Source of the DNA: Prevotella sp. UBA3776
GTDB lineage: Bacteria > Bacteroidota > Bacteroidia > Bacteroidales > Bacteroidaceae
DNA length: 21,139 bases
Assembly: GCA_002369515.1 (NCBI GenBank)
Contig: DFFM01000006.1
Span: forward strand, 1-21,139
Direction of reading: 5' to 3'
Both the position numbers and the translations under genes were made by a program. Each line of letters starts with the position of its first letter. The first letter of the stretch is position 1. Positions 1 through 8,020 of this stretch are shown piece by piece. A model generated the notes under the pieces. That model made no database searches, was not told the DNA's origin, and saw only the letters and a list, made by a program, of their open reading frames with translations.

Positions 1-143
1 AAGCAATGAGACGCGGAGCGTTATTTTTCCATCTATGAGGATGTTTTAGCTACAAAGGATTTGGTGGTACGATTACGGATAATCATATATTTTTCTTAAT
101 GGCAATTAATGTTCAATTGATGGTAATTAATGTTTTTCTTTCT

Positions 144-215
144 CACACGGATTTCTCAGATTTCTCAGATTGCTGTTGTTGGAATAATAATCTGTGTGCT
201 CTGTGCAATCTGTGG
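144..215. repeat. Imperfect inverted repeat
   Basis: Arms 144-171 and 189-215 are imperfect reverse complements built on repeated GGATTT/CAGATT and AATCTGTG words, with a 17-nt loop. By hand alignment roughly two thirds of the positions pair. It sits inside the first copy of the direct repeat. The second copy (413-497) keeps the left arm but not a matching right arm, so the element may be a decayed MITE-like or intergenic repeat sequence. Confidence 0.4.
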
Positions 216-270
216 TCGTTAGTTCTTCGCATAGCTTCCTCAGGAATTTTACAAATGGAGGTGAAGTTAG

Positions 271-310
271 AGACCCCACCCCCCATCCCCCTCCCCTTGA
301 GGGGCGGGGA
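271..310. repeat. C-rich/G-rich intergenic element with hairpin
   Basis: AGACCCCACC at 271-280 leads into a C-rich run followed by TTGA and GGGGCGGGG. The arms 288-296 and 301-309 pair with one mismatch around a 4-nt loop. A partial second copy of the G-rich half lies at 353-378 (CTTAAGGGGCGGGGA against CTTGAGGGGCGGGGA). A related C-rich sequence recurs at the right end of the window (21086-21110), so this is a dispersed element and not a local accident. Confidence 0.55.
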
Positions 311-595
311 GAACCGCGCTGAGTCTCATTATCATCAAGGTAGTAAACTTGCCTTAAGGGGCGGGGATAGCCGCACAGGAAAGAAATGGGGCTTTTCTAT
401 CTCAAACAGATATTTTTTAATGGAAATTAATGTTCAATTCATGGGAATTAATGTTTGTTCTTCGTCTCACAGGTTTCTCAGATTACGGTTGTTTCTGTAA
501 TAGCAATCATTCGTTTAATCCCAGTGTTTTTTGTTCGTTTTGAATGCGAGAGAGAATTGGTATTTTTTTTAGACAGTGAAGAATGAGGGCGAAAA

Positions 596-627
596 TTTGG
601 GTATGTCGGAAATAATGAATAACTTTG
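596..627 (+). promoter_or_regulatory. Bacteroidota-type promoter for the DUF6057/lipoprotein operon
   Basis: TTTG at 596-599, a 20-nt spacer and TAACTTTG at 620-627 match the primary sigma-factor consensus of Bacteroidota (TTTG, 19-20 nt, TAnnTTTG). Transcription would begin near 633-635. This excludes the TTG at 625 as a start codon, because it lies inside the -7 box, and supports ATG at 670 with a leader of about 35 nt. Confidence 0.75.
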
Positions 628-669
628 CGCCGAAAAGCGAATTTAAGTGTAAAGAATATTGCTTCTACC

Positions 670-2391
670 ATGTGGAAAAGCTCAAAAGAAAACGTTTGGA
701 AATCAAAGGCCAGTGATGGCGCTTTCTGGCGCTTGGGTGCGTCGATGTTGTTTGGCATCGGCGTGTGGCTGTATTGGTGGTTGCTTTATCCCCATGCACT
801 TTCCTACCAGGAGCAGTATCAGCTGTTTCAACTGACGGGCGACTATTTCTGTGAACGGATGAGTTTGGCTGGCGGTTTGGCCGACTGGTTGGGCGAGTTC
901 GTGACGCAGTTTTATTATATCCCCGGCGTGGGTGCGTGGCTGCTGGCGATGCTCTATGTGGGCCTGCAGCGGCTGACGGCAGGATTGATGGGACGCAGAT
1001 GGTTCGTCTTTTCGTTTGTGCCACCGCTGTTGTTGCTGTGGCTGATGGGCGACGAGAGTGTGCTCGTTTCCTATCCCATGGCCTTGCTGCTGGTGATGCA
1101 GGTGGCTTGGCTGCAAGCGAAGAAATTCAACAGAAACGGTTCGTGGATTGTTGAATCCGTCGTTGACGGTGTGTTGGTGGTACTGCTCTTTTGGCTGGCA
1201 GGCCCTGCGGTTTGGCTGTATGCCCTGTTGCGCGTGGTGCAGATGGGCGGCGGTGAGCAGGGACGCTGGACACTCGCAACTGGCTGCAGGGCATCGGGCG
1301 TGGTTTGTTGGACACTGTTGGTGATGTTGGTTGCCCGGGCGACGGTGCTGCAGCAGTGGCCTCTGCAGGAGGTACTGCTGACGATGACCTATTACCGCAT
1401 ACCGATGCAGGTGCCCGTATTGCTGTGGCTGCTGCCGCTGGTGATTGCGGGGCTGGTGGCTTTCGGAAGATGGTGCAGAGACGCGAAGGGGAACGCTGTG
1501 AACGGGCGGCGCGCGCTGGTTGGCTGGAACGTGGTGGCCGGTGCCGCTTGCGTGGTTTTGGGCTGGCTGGCGGTGACGAAAGGTTTCCCGAGGGACAAAT
1601 ATGAACTGATCAGAGAGGACTATCTGGTGAGAACCGAGCAGTGGGGAGAGATTGTGGAACGTGCGCAGCGCTATCAGGTGCCGACGGCCTTCTCGTCGGT
1701 GTGCGTGAATCTGGCATTGGGCATGCGGCACGAGCTGGCCGACCGTATGTTCTCGTTCTACCAGAGCGGTGAAGATGCACTGATCATGCCGCGCTATCGC
1801 GACCTCACGTCGGACCTGCCCTCGGCAGAGGCTTTCTGGCGACTGGGGTTTGTGAACAGCGCGCAGCGATATATGTTCGACGTGCAGGAGTCTATTCTGA
1901 ACGGCAAGAAAAGCAGTCGATGCACACAGCGGATTGCGGAGTGCATGATAGTGAACGGCCACTACACCGTGGCCCGCAAGCATCTGGCCTTGTTGAAGAA
2001 CACGCTGTTCTACCGTTCGTGGGCCGAGAATGCCGAGAAATATTTGTTTAACGACGCGTGGGTGAACACTCATCCCGTGTGGGGCCGACTGCGTCGGCTG
2101 CGTTACAAGGAGAACTATCTGTTCAGTTATGCGGAGATAGACACCATGTTCGGACTGCTCTACGAGAACAATCACGAGAACTGGCTGGCTTTGGACTATT
2201 TCATGGGGCAGTTGCTGCTCAAGGGGAATGTGCAGGGATTCATGCAGTATATGAAGTGGGTGCAGCAGTCGGGATTCTACAAGGACATGCCTATAGGTTA
2301 CCAGGATGCTGTGAGGTGCATTCAGCAGCAGGGCAATGCGCCGGGGTCGAACTACGCGGCTTATGCGAGGAAGATGAGTAGAGGGGAGTAG
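670..2391 (+). CDS. Multi-spanning membrane protein with TPR-like C-terminal half, DUF6057-like, copy 1
   Basis: The product is 573 aa from ATG 670. An upstream in-frame TTG at 625 is inside the -7 promoter box and is rejected. Copy 2 also begins M-x-KSS, which supports this start. Residues 1-305 hold about eight or nine hydrophobic segments. After the first come the conserved YQEQYQLF (46-53) and an EFVTQFYY segment, and GDESV follows the third. The remainder is soluble and helical, with NLALGM, GFVNSAQR and a TPR-like A-K-L-x-L-L-K-NTLFY-x-x-WA block near residues 434-452. I place it in the Bacteroidota family I know as DUF6057; that name is from memory. No catalytic motif is visible and the function is unknown. 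It is first in a + strand operon and is paired with the propeller lipoprotein that follows. The soluble half probably faces one side of the inner membrane as a protein-binding scaffold, which is inference. Confidence 0.85.
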   Translation: MWKSSKENVWKSKASDGAFWRLGASMLFGIGVWLYWWLLYPHALSYQEQYQLFQLTGDYFCERMSLAGGLADWLGEFVTQFYYIPGVGAWLLAMLYVGLQRLTAGLMGRRWFVFSFVPPLLLLWLMGDESVLVSYPMALLLVMQVAWLQAKKFNRNGSWIVESVVDGVLVVLLFWLAGPAVWLYALLRVVQMGGGEQGRWTLATGCRASGVVCWTLLVMLVARATVLQQWPLQEVLLTMTYYRIPMQVPVLLWLLPLVIAGLVAFGRWCRDAKGNAVNGRRALVGWNVVAGAACVVLGWLAVTKGFPRDKYELIREDYLVRTEQWGEIVERAQRYQVPTAFSSVCVNLALGMRHELADRMFSFYQSGEDALIMPRYRDLTSDLPSAEAFWRLGFVNSAQRYMFDVQESILNGKKSSRCTQRIAECMIVNGHYTVARKHLALLKNTLFYRSWAENAEKYLFNDAWVNTHPVWGRLRRLRYKENYLFSYAEIDTMFGLLYENNHENWLALDYFMGQLLLKGNVQGFMQYMKWVQQSGFYKDMPIGYQDAVRCIQQQGNAPGSNYAAYARKMSRGE

Positions 2392-2410
2392 AGAGGAGAG
2401 AAGAGGAGGG

Positions 2411-2429
2411 GCTGCGACACGGTCGCAGC
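2411..2429 (+). other. Perfect intergenic hairpin
   Basis: GCTGCGAC at 2411-2418 and GTCGCAGC at 2422-2429 form a perfect 8-bp stem around a 3-nt loop, 20 nt after the stop codon of the first membrane protein. No T-run follows on either strand, so it is not a classical terminator. It could be an mRNA processing or 3'-end stabilising element separating the first gene from the lipoprotein gene. Confidence 0.6.
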
Positions 2430-2430
2430 A

Positions 2431-2550
2431 AAGAAGACGGGAGAGACGAGGAAGGAAAGGGGGGAGAAGAAAGAAGACGGGAGAGGCGAGGAAGGAAGGG
2501 GGGGAGAAGAAAGAAGACGAGAGAGGCGAGGAAGGAAAGGGAGGAGAAGG
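2431..2550 (+). repeat. Purine-rich 40-bp tandem repeat, three units
   Basis: Units 2431-2470, 2471-2510 and 2511-2550 align without gaps at a period of exactly 40 nt, each beginning AAGAAGACG and ending AGAAGA or a close variant, with only a few substitutions. The coding-like strand is almost entirely A and G. The period is not a multiple of three, all units lie between two genes, and they contain many AGGAG-like words. A homopurine tract of this size could form triplex (H-) DNA or keep the mRNA leader unstructured; both are inference. Confidence 0.85.
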
Positions 2551-2589
2551 GAGAACTGAAAAAAGAAAAACGAAAAGGAGATGACAAAG

Positions 2590-4062
2590 ATGTCAATAAC
2601 AAAATATGGAATGTGGATGCTGTTGGCGGCATGGCTGTTGGTTTCGTGTGTGAAGAAACCGACAGGTGCGTTGGTGGTGAACGAGCTACCGGCCATCTAT
2701 CCCGACTATGTGGGGGTGACCATCCCTGCAGACATCGCTCCACTGGACTTCAACATGGCCGACGAGGCTGTCAGCCAAATGTTTGTCACGGTGAGTGGCA
2801 GCAATGGCGGGGAAATGACGGGCAGTGGCGAGTGGGCTCGTTTCGACATTGACGAGTGGCACGAGCTGACGCGGCTGAACCGTGGCGGTGAACTGCGGGT
2901 GGAGGTGTGTGCCAAGAAGAACGGACAATGGACGCAGTACCGCGAGTTCTCCATCTATGTGAGCAATATGCCGCTGGAGGACTTCGGGCTGACCTATCGC
3001 CGCATAGCACCGGGCTACGAGGTGGGCGGCAACATCGGCATTTATGAGCGCGACATCCACACTTTCAGCGAACGTGCGCTGCTGATGGAGTCGGCCGTGC
3101 CGGGACGGTGCTTCAACTGTCATACGGCCAACCGAACTGACCCGAAGCAGCTGACGCTGCAGATACGCGGAGAGGGCGGAGGCACCATGGTGCAGAAGGA
3201 CGGTCGGCAGCAGTGGCTCAACACCAAGACCGACTCGACAAAGGCTGCAGGCAGCTATGCCTATTGGCATCCTGACGGACGCTACTGCGCCTACGCCACC
3301 AACGCTGTGCATCAGGCCTTTTTTGTGGGTGCCGGCCAGCGCATTGAAGCCTACCATGACTTCAGCAATGTGGTGGTGCTCGACACGGAGAGCAACAAAC
3401 TGCTGCTCTCGCCCCTGCTCATGACAGAGGACTTGGAGATATTCCCCGCTTTCTCGCCCGACGGGAAATGGATTTACTACAGCACGTCGAAGCCCTGCCG
3501 AGTGCCGGCGGAATATGAGAAGGTGAAGTGCAGTGTTTGCCGCATAGCCTTCAATGCCCAGGACGGGACGTTTGGCACACAGGTGGACACACTGCTCAAC
3601 GGACCGCAGGCGGACAAAAGCTTCACGCTGGTGCGCCCTTCGTATGACGGACGTTGGTTGATGTACTGCCAGACGAGCCGCAGCAATTTTCCGGTGTTTC
3701 ACAAAGATGCCGACCTCTGGCTGATGGACCTGCAGACGGGACGCACACGTACACTGAGCGAGGCCAACAGCCCTGACACAGAAAGCTATCACAACTGGAG
3801 CTCCAACAGCCACTGGTTTGTGTTCGCCAGCAAGCGTGACGACGGCATGTATGCGCGGCTCTACATGGCTTGTATCGACCGCAACGGCGTTGTGGGCAAA
3901 CCGTTCATGCTGCCACAGCGCAATCCTCGGGAATACTATGCCAAGATGTTCGACTCGTACAACTGTCCCGACTTTACCAAGACGGCCGTGGATTTTGACG
4001 CGCGTGAAACCCATCGGCAAGTGTTCAGTGAAGAACGAGTGCAGGTGAAGATTAAAGACTGA
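2590..4062 (+). CDS. Lipoprotein with CxNCH motif and PD40/TolB-like beta-propeller, copy 1
   Basis: ATG 2590 gives 490 aa. The ATG at 2581 abuts the SD (AAGGAG, 2575-2580), while 2590 has a 9-nt spacing, so 2590 is preferred. A signal peptide ends in the lipobox LVSC (Cys20). The mature protein starts without the run of acidic residues linked to surface export in this phylum, so a periplasm-facing location is plausible. Residues about 35-150 form a conserved domain opening PAIYPDYVGVTIP. CFNCH (174-178) matches the c-type haem attachment signature CxxCH. Propeller repeats follow: WHPDGRY, FSPDGKWIYY, SYDGRWLMY and a YHNWSSNSHWFVFASKRDDG block. Paralogues lie at 6539-8020 and 8105-9619, each next to a DUF6057-like gene. 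Haem binding is not proven; the motif could bind metal or act in thiol redox. No enzyme activity can be assigned. Confidence 0.85.
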   Translation: MSITKYGMWMLLAAWLLVSCVKKPTGALVVNELPAIYPDYVGVTIPADIAPLDFNMADEAVSQMFVTVSGSNGGEMTGSGEWARFDIDEWHELTRLNRGGELRVEVCAKKNGQWTQYREFSIYVSNMPLEDFGLTYRRIAPGYEVGGNIGIYERDIHTFSERALLMESAVPGRCFNCHTANRTDPKQLTLQIRGEGGGTMVQKDGRQQWLNTKTDSTKAAGSYAYWHPDGRYCAYATNAVHQAFFVGAGQRIEAYHDFSNVVVLDTESNKLLLSPLLMTEDLEIFPAFSPDGKWIYYSTSKPCRVPAEYEKVKCSVCRIAFNAQDGTFGTQVDTLLNGPQADKSFTLVRPSYDGRWLMYCQTSRSNFPVFHKDADLWLMDLQTGRTRTLSEANSPDTESYHNWSSNSHWFVFASKRDDGMYARLYMACIDRNGVVGKPFMLPQRNPREYYAKMFDSYNCPDFTKTAVDFDARETHRQVFSEERVQVKIKD

Positions 4063-4111
4063 AGACGCGTGGAAGAATGTTTTTTTTTGAATTCTAAATA
4101 AAAAAGAGATA

Positions 4112-4732
4112 ATGAAGAAAATTGTTTTTTACACAATGGTGGCGGCCATGCTGCTGATGGTGGCTGCCTGCAACAAGAAGGATCAGCCGGCAGGAATGTG
4201 CCACATTGTAGGACTTGCTCCCAACCCGACACTGGAGGGCAAGCGAATTTTTCTGGTGCCCCTGACTGGTCCTGCCACGGCAGAGAACGTTGACTCTGTG
4301 GAAATTCACGATGGGAAGTTCGAGTTCAGCACTGACACGCTGATGATGGGCAAAATTCTCATTGACTACCACTATCGTTACGGGTTCCAGCCGCTGCTGG
4401 TGGTGGTTGAGCCTGGTGAGGTGAAGGTGGTGGTTGATAGCATCAGCAGCGCTTCGGGAACGCCGCAGAACGACTCGCTGCAGATGTGGAAGGAAATTAC
4501 CGAGCGCCACAACGCGCAGATGATGGAGCTGAGAAAACAGGATGGCATGAAGGCTCAGTGGGACAGTGTACACCATGCCTACAAACTGTACACCCGGCAA
4601 CTGGCCGCGAACATGAAAGAAGGTGTGTTGCACGATTTTCTCAGTGGCCTCTACCCATTGACTTATAAGCGCAAGCTGTCCGACGGACGCATCATCACTG
4701 TGAATGCCGACACGAATGAGGAAATCAAGTAG
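4112..4732 (+). CDS. Small lipoprotein with DUF4369-like domain
   Basis: The product is 206 aa with a signal peptide ending in the lipobox VAAC (Cys20). The body resembles the DUF4369 domain, which in Bacteroidota usually precedes a thioredoxin domain in envelope thiol-disulfide proteins. Visible hallmarks are the I-V-G-L opening strand, LEGKRIFLVPL, VDSVEIHDGKFEF and a later VVVEPGEVKVVVD strand. Residues about 120-175 are helical and charged. No thioredoxin domain or CxxC follows, so this is a stand-alone version. A purine-rich AAAAAAGAGA lies just before the ATG. Its stop overlaps the start of the next membrane protein, implying translational coupling. It lies 49 nt after the first propeller lipoprotein and is present only between copies 1 and 2. 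It could be an envelope accessory factor of the module; the domain call is moderately sure. Confidence 0.75.
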   Translation: MKKIVFYTMVAAMLLMVAACNKKDQPAGMCHIVGLAPNPTLEGKRIFLVPLTGPATAENVDSVEIHDGKFEFSTDTLMMGKILIDYHYRYGFQPLLVVVEPGEVKVVVDSISSASGTPQNDSLQMWKEITERHNAQMMELRKQDGMKAQWDSVHHAYKLYTRQLAANMKEGVLHDFLSGLYPLTYKRKLSDGRIITVNADTNEEIK

Positions 4733-6467
4733 AAAATACTGGCCGTTGGGGCTGACGTTGTTGTTTGGCCTGGCCGTATGGGTGTTCTGGGCCAAGGTGT
4801 ATCCTTCGGCCCTGGCCTATCAGGAGCAGTTCCAGCTGTTTCTCACGACATCGGCCTATCTGCTGTCGCGGTTGGCATTGCCTGGTGGTGGCGCCTGCTA
4901 TGTGGCAGAGTTCATGGTGTCGTTCTACAACTTTATGGCCGTGGGAGCGATCTTCGTAGCCCTGCTGCTGATGGCTTTTCAGCGGCTGACGTGGCGACTG
5001 ATGAAGGTGCAAGGGTGCGATGCCCATTATGTGCTCAGTTTCCTGCCGCCGGTGGCTCTGTGGTTACTCATGGGCGACGAAAGCGTGATGCTGGCCTACG
5101 TGGTTTCGCTCTTGTTGGCGATGTTGTCCATGTGGGGGTACTCGGCCTTAATGCGCCGTCGGGGGATGGTGGTGCGCATGCTGTATGTGCTGGTTTGTGT
5201 GCCTCTGCTCTATTGGTTGGCCGGTCCGGTGGTGTTCATGTTGGCAGCTTGGGTGCTGCTCGACGAACTGACCCGCCAAGAAGAAAAGACCAAAGGACTG
5301 TGTGTAGGAATCGTTGCCATCTTGTGGGCCTGTCTGTGGCTGCTGATCAGCAGTTACTGTGTTGCCTATCCGCTGTGGCGACTGGCCTACGGGCTCTTCT
5401 ATTATCGGTTCGTCGATTTGATTTCGTCTTGGATTTATGTGCTGATGGCAGTGTGCGTGGTGATGCCTTTCGTGTGCCGCTGGCTCCCCACCTTGAAAGG
5501 GAAGCAGGAGCATTGGGTGGCTCTGTGCGAAGTGTTGGTGTTGGCACTGGCCTTTGTGGGGTTGAAGCCCCGATGCTACGAGCCCCGCAAGTATGAGCTG
5601 ATGGACTATGACTTCTTGGTGCGTTTGAACCGATGGGATGACATCATCCGCAAAGCAGAGCAAAAGAAGCCCGACCTGCCGATGAGCGTATGTGCCACCA
5701 ATCTGGCTTTGGGCATGACCGGACAGCTCTGCGACCGAGCCTTCGACTTCTTTCAGCATGGCATTGACGGACTGCTGCCGAAGTTTGAGCGCAACTTCAC
5801 CACCTGCCAAGTGACGGGTGAGGCATTCTTTCAGTTGGGACTGGTCAATACCGCACAGCGATTTTCGTTCGAGAGCATGGAAGCTCTGCCCAACTACAAC
5901 AAGAGCTGCCGCTCGCTGAAGCGACTGGTGGAGACCAACCTGATCAACGGGCAATACAACGTGGCGCAAAAATATATTGACATGCTCAAGAACACCCTGT
6001 TCTATGCCAAATGGGCCAAACGAACCGAAAAGTTGCTGCGCAATGAAGCCGCCATTGGCAGCCATCCCCTTTATGGCAGAATGCGTCAAGTGAGACTCGC
6101 TGAAGACTTTCTGTTCAGCGATCAGGAGATTGACAAGATTATGGGGCAACTACTGTTGCGCAATCCTCAAAACACGCTTGCCATGCAGTATCTGCTTATG
6201 TGTCCGCTGCTCAGTGGCGACCTGAACAAATTCATGAATTACTTGGGTTTTGTGCAGAAAGACCACAATTACAACCCGTTGGTCTGTCAAGAGGCTGTTG
6301 TCTTGGCCTATGCCCAGCGTAACCAGCAGCCACCATCCGGAGCGGTAAGCCCATTGGTAATGCAGCGTTTTGGCAATTTCTACGATGCCTATCGTTCGCA
6401 AGGCAAGAATGCCCCCCAAATGCAGGCTTTCCGCAATACCCTCTGGTACTATCTGCTGGGCAATTGA
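4716..6467 (+). CDS. Multi-spanning membrane protein with TPR-like C-terminal half, DUF6057-like, copy 2
   Basis: The product is 583 aa from ATG 4716; ATG 4704 would add four residues. I prefer 4716 because M-x-KSS then aligns with copy 1. Either start overlaps the end of the DUF4369-like gene (stop 4730-4732). The protein aligns end to end with copy 1: YQEQFQLF after the first membrane segment, EFMVSFYN, LLMGDESV, about nine hydrophobic segments to residue 290, then RKYELMDYDFLVRLNRWDDI, NLALGM, GLVNTAQRFSFE and QKYIDMLKNTLFYAKWA. The C-terminus NTLWYYLLGN matches the DTYWYYF of copy 3. No enzyme motif is seen. A paralogue of this kind next to the same lipoprotein family argues that the two proteins work together. 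Function unknown. Confidence 0.85.
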   Translation: MRKSSRKYWPLGLTLLFGLAVWVFWAKVYPSALAYQEQFQLFLTTSAYLLSRLALPGGGACYVAEFMVSFYNFMAVGAIFVALLLMAFQRLTWRLMKVQGCDAHYVLSFLPPVALWLLMGDESVMLAYVVSLLLAMLSMWGYSALMRRRGMVVRMLYVLVCVPLLYWLAGPVVFMLAAWVLLDELTRQEEKTKGLCVGIVAILWACLWLLISSYCVAYPLWRLAYGLFYYRFVDLISSWIYVLMAVCVVMPFVCRWLPTLKGKQEHWVALCEVLVLALAFVGLKPRCYEPRKYELMDYDFLVRLNRWDDIIRKAEQKKPDLPMSVCATNLALGMTGQLCDRAFDFFQHGIDGLLPKFERNFTTCQVTGEAFFQLGLVNTAQRFSFESMEALPNYNKSCRSLKRLVETNLINGQYNVAQKYIDMLKNTLFYAKWAKRTEKLLRNEAAIGSHPLYGRMRQVRLAEDFLFSDQEIDKIMGQLLLRNPQNTLAMQYLLMCPLLSGDLNKFMNYLGFVQKDHNYNPLVCQEAVVLAYAQRNQQPPSGAVSPLVMQRFGNFYDAYRSQGKNAPQMQAFRNTLWYYLLGN

Positions 6468-6538
6468 TGCAGGTTATGCTGCCCACGTAAAGTATGGAAA
6501 AAGGTTCAACAATTCAACGCACAAGAAGAATCAACACA

Positions 6539-8020
6539 ATGTCAACCAATCAAAGTTTAAAGTGTAGCGTCTGCCTGGCTCTGTTGGCTGTGCTCATGTT
6601 TCTCTCGGCTTGCTCAGACCGACCGGAAAATCCGCAAGAAAGCGGCAAACTGCCAGCCATTTATCCCGACTATGTTGGGGTGACCATTCCCGTGGAAATA
6701 GCCCCTCTCAACTTCAACAGTACAGACCACGAAGTAGATTGCATGGATGTGGTGGTGAAAGGTTCGAAAGGAGGCCAAATGGAGGCTCATGGCGATTATG
6801 CCGATTTCGATATCGATCGTTGGCACGAGCTCGTTCAGCAGAACCGAGGCGGGAGACTTGTCTTTAGCGTCTGCACCCGTAAAGACGGGCAATGGACACG
6901 CCACAAAGACTTTCATGTGGATGTCAGTCCGTATGAGCTTGGAGAATGGGGTGTCACCTATCGTAGCATAGCCCCCGGCTATGAGGTCTATAGCCACATG
7001 GGACTGTTCCAGCGCAACCTCAGCAACTTTGATGAGTTGACCATACTCGACAATACGCAGGCACCAGGAGCTTGCCTGAACTGTCACACCAGCCATCGCA
7101 CCAATCCTGACCGCTTTGTGTTCCATGTGCGTGGCCCCCATGGGGCAACCATGGTTCAGATGGACGGGAAACGCGAGTGGCTCAAGGCTTCGAACGAACA
7201 ACTGGGAGGCTCCATGGTCTATCCCTACTGGCATCCAACAGGGAAGTATTGTGCTTTCTCTACCAACCAGACTCGTCAGGGATTCCATGTGGTTCACAAT
7301 GAGCGAATAGAGGTGTTCGACCTTTCCAGCGACATTTTTGTATATGATCCACAAACCCATCACCTCATTACTGACTCTCTGGTAATGACCAAGGACTGGA
7401 GCGAAAACTCGCCCGTGTTCTCACCAGACGGGAAATGGCTCTATTTCCTTACTTGTAAGCAGCAGGACTATCCTGCCCATTACAAAGACGAGAAGTACAA
7501 CCTGTGCCGCATCAGTTTCGATGCTTCCACCGCCAGTTTCGGCCATCAGGTGGATACCATCTACAACGCGGTGAAACAAGGCAAGAGCCTGACGTGGCCG
7601 CGTCCCTCCTATGACGGGCGCTATCTGCTGTTCACACTTTCTGATTATGGATATTTCTCCATCTGGCATGACGAGTCCGACCAATGGCTTCTCGACTTGC
7701 AGACGATGAAGGCCAATCCGTTGACTGCTGCCAACAGCACACGCGCCGACAGTTATCACAACTGGAGCCTGAATTCCAAATGGATTGTCTTCACCAGCCG
7801 ACGAGACGACGGGCTCTATTCGCGACTGTATCTCTGTGCCATAGATTCGCAGGGCCGTGCTACGAAACCTTTCCTGTTGCCTCAGCGCAATCCGCTTGAA
7901 TACTATTCAGAGACTTTCTATTCATTCAACACTCCTGATTTCACCCTCAAGCCTGTGGAATTTGATGCGCGGCAAGCGGGCTACGAGATTCAAAGTGACA
8001 AACGGGTGGAAACCAAGTAG
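6539..8020 (+). CDS. Lipoprotein with CxNCH motif and PD40/TolB-like beta-propeller, copy 2
   Basis: ATG 6539 gives 493 aa and a compact lipoprotein signal ending FLSAC (Cys25), with AAGAAG a short way upstream. ATG 6494 would add 15 residues before the signal peptide and is less likely but possible. After Cys the sequence is SDRPE, slightly more acidic than in the other copies. The order matches copy 1: LPAIYPDYVGVTIP, an FDIDRWHEL block, YRSIAPGYEV, CLNCH (179-183), a GPHGATMVQMDG strand, then repeats WHPTGKYCAF, FSPDGKWLYF, SYDGRYLLF and YHNWSLNSKWIVFTSRRDDG. It is the last gene of the rightward operon, 71 nt after the membrane protein. Single-haem c-type binding is a reasonable but unproven reading of CLNCH. 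The 84 nt to the convergent copy 3 contain only weak short stems, with no convincing terminator. Confidence 0.85.
   Translation: MSTNQSLKCSVCLALLAVLMFLSACSDRPENPQESGKLPAIYPDYVGVTIPVEIAPLNFNSTDHEVDCMDVVVKGSKGGQMEAHGDYADFDIDRWHELVQQNRGGRLVFSVCTRKDGQWTRHKDFHVDVSPYELGEWGVTYRSIAPGYEVYSHMGLFQRNLSNFDELTILDNTQAPGACLNCHTSHRTNPDRFVFHVRGPHGATMVQMDGKREWLKASNEQLGGSMVYPYWHPTGKYCAFSTNQTRQGFHVVHNERIEVFDLSSDIFVYDPQTHHLITDSLVMTKDWSENSPVFSPDGKWLYFLTCKQQDYPAHYKDEKYNLCRISFDASTASFGHQVDTIYNAVKQGKSLTWPRPSYDGRYLLFTLSDYGYFSIWHDESDQWLLDLQTMKANPLTAANSTRADSYHNWSLNSKWIVFTSRRDDGLYSRLYLCAIDSQGRATKPFLLPQRNPLEYYSETFYSFNTPDFTLKPVEFDARQAGYEIQSDKRVETK

Larger units (their letters stand above)
93..497. repeat. Two diverged copies of an AT-rich direct repeat (93-180 and 413-497)
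   Basis: Both copies share the order TTAATGG, AATTAATGTTCAATT, ATGG, AATTAATGTTT, a CTCACA stretch and TTTCTCAGATT, with scattered substitutions. They are about 320 nt apart and enclose the G/C-rich elements. Neither copy encodes an obvious protein. They look like members of a dispersed intergenic repeat family that has decayed. The biological role is unknown. Confidence 0.6.
1..595. other. Non-coding region with degenerate repeats, no credible gene
   Basis: I see no supported gene here. The longest open frame (99-500, +) crosses both copies of a diverged repeat and G/C-rich hairpin elements and has no recognisable domain. One reading frame is open from the left edge to a TAG at 47-49, so the first bases could be the tail of an upstream gene, but 15 codons are too few to judge. 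The rest is repeat material, described separately, leading to the promoter at 596-627. Confidence 0.6.

Noticed and set aside
99..500. 133-aa rightward frame near the left edge
   Set aside because: It spans repeat copies and G/C-rich hairpins, has no domain and ends before the promoter of the first real gene.
703..2175. 490-aa open frame on the - strand inside the first membrane-protein gene
   Set aside because: It is antisense to a gene with membrane helices, conserved paralogues and a promoter. Its product is His/Gln/Arg-rich with no recognisable domain, the usual shadow of G/C-rich coding DNA.
2291..2743. 150-aa Ser/Phe/Pro-rich frame on the - strand
   Set aside because: It is the reverse reading of the purine-rich 40-bp tandem repeat, which leaves several frames open by composition alone.
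2686..4020. 444-aa open frame on the - strand inside the first lipoprotein gene
   Set aside because: It mirrors a gene confirmed by a lipobox, SD sequence and two paralogues; the antisense product shows no family motifs.
5148..6149. 333-aa open frame on the - strand inside the copy-2 membrane-protein gene
   Set aside because: Antisense shadow of a gene with clear paralogues; no start signal or domain.
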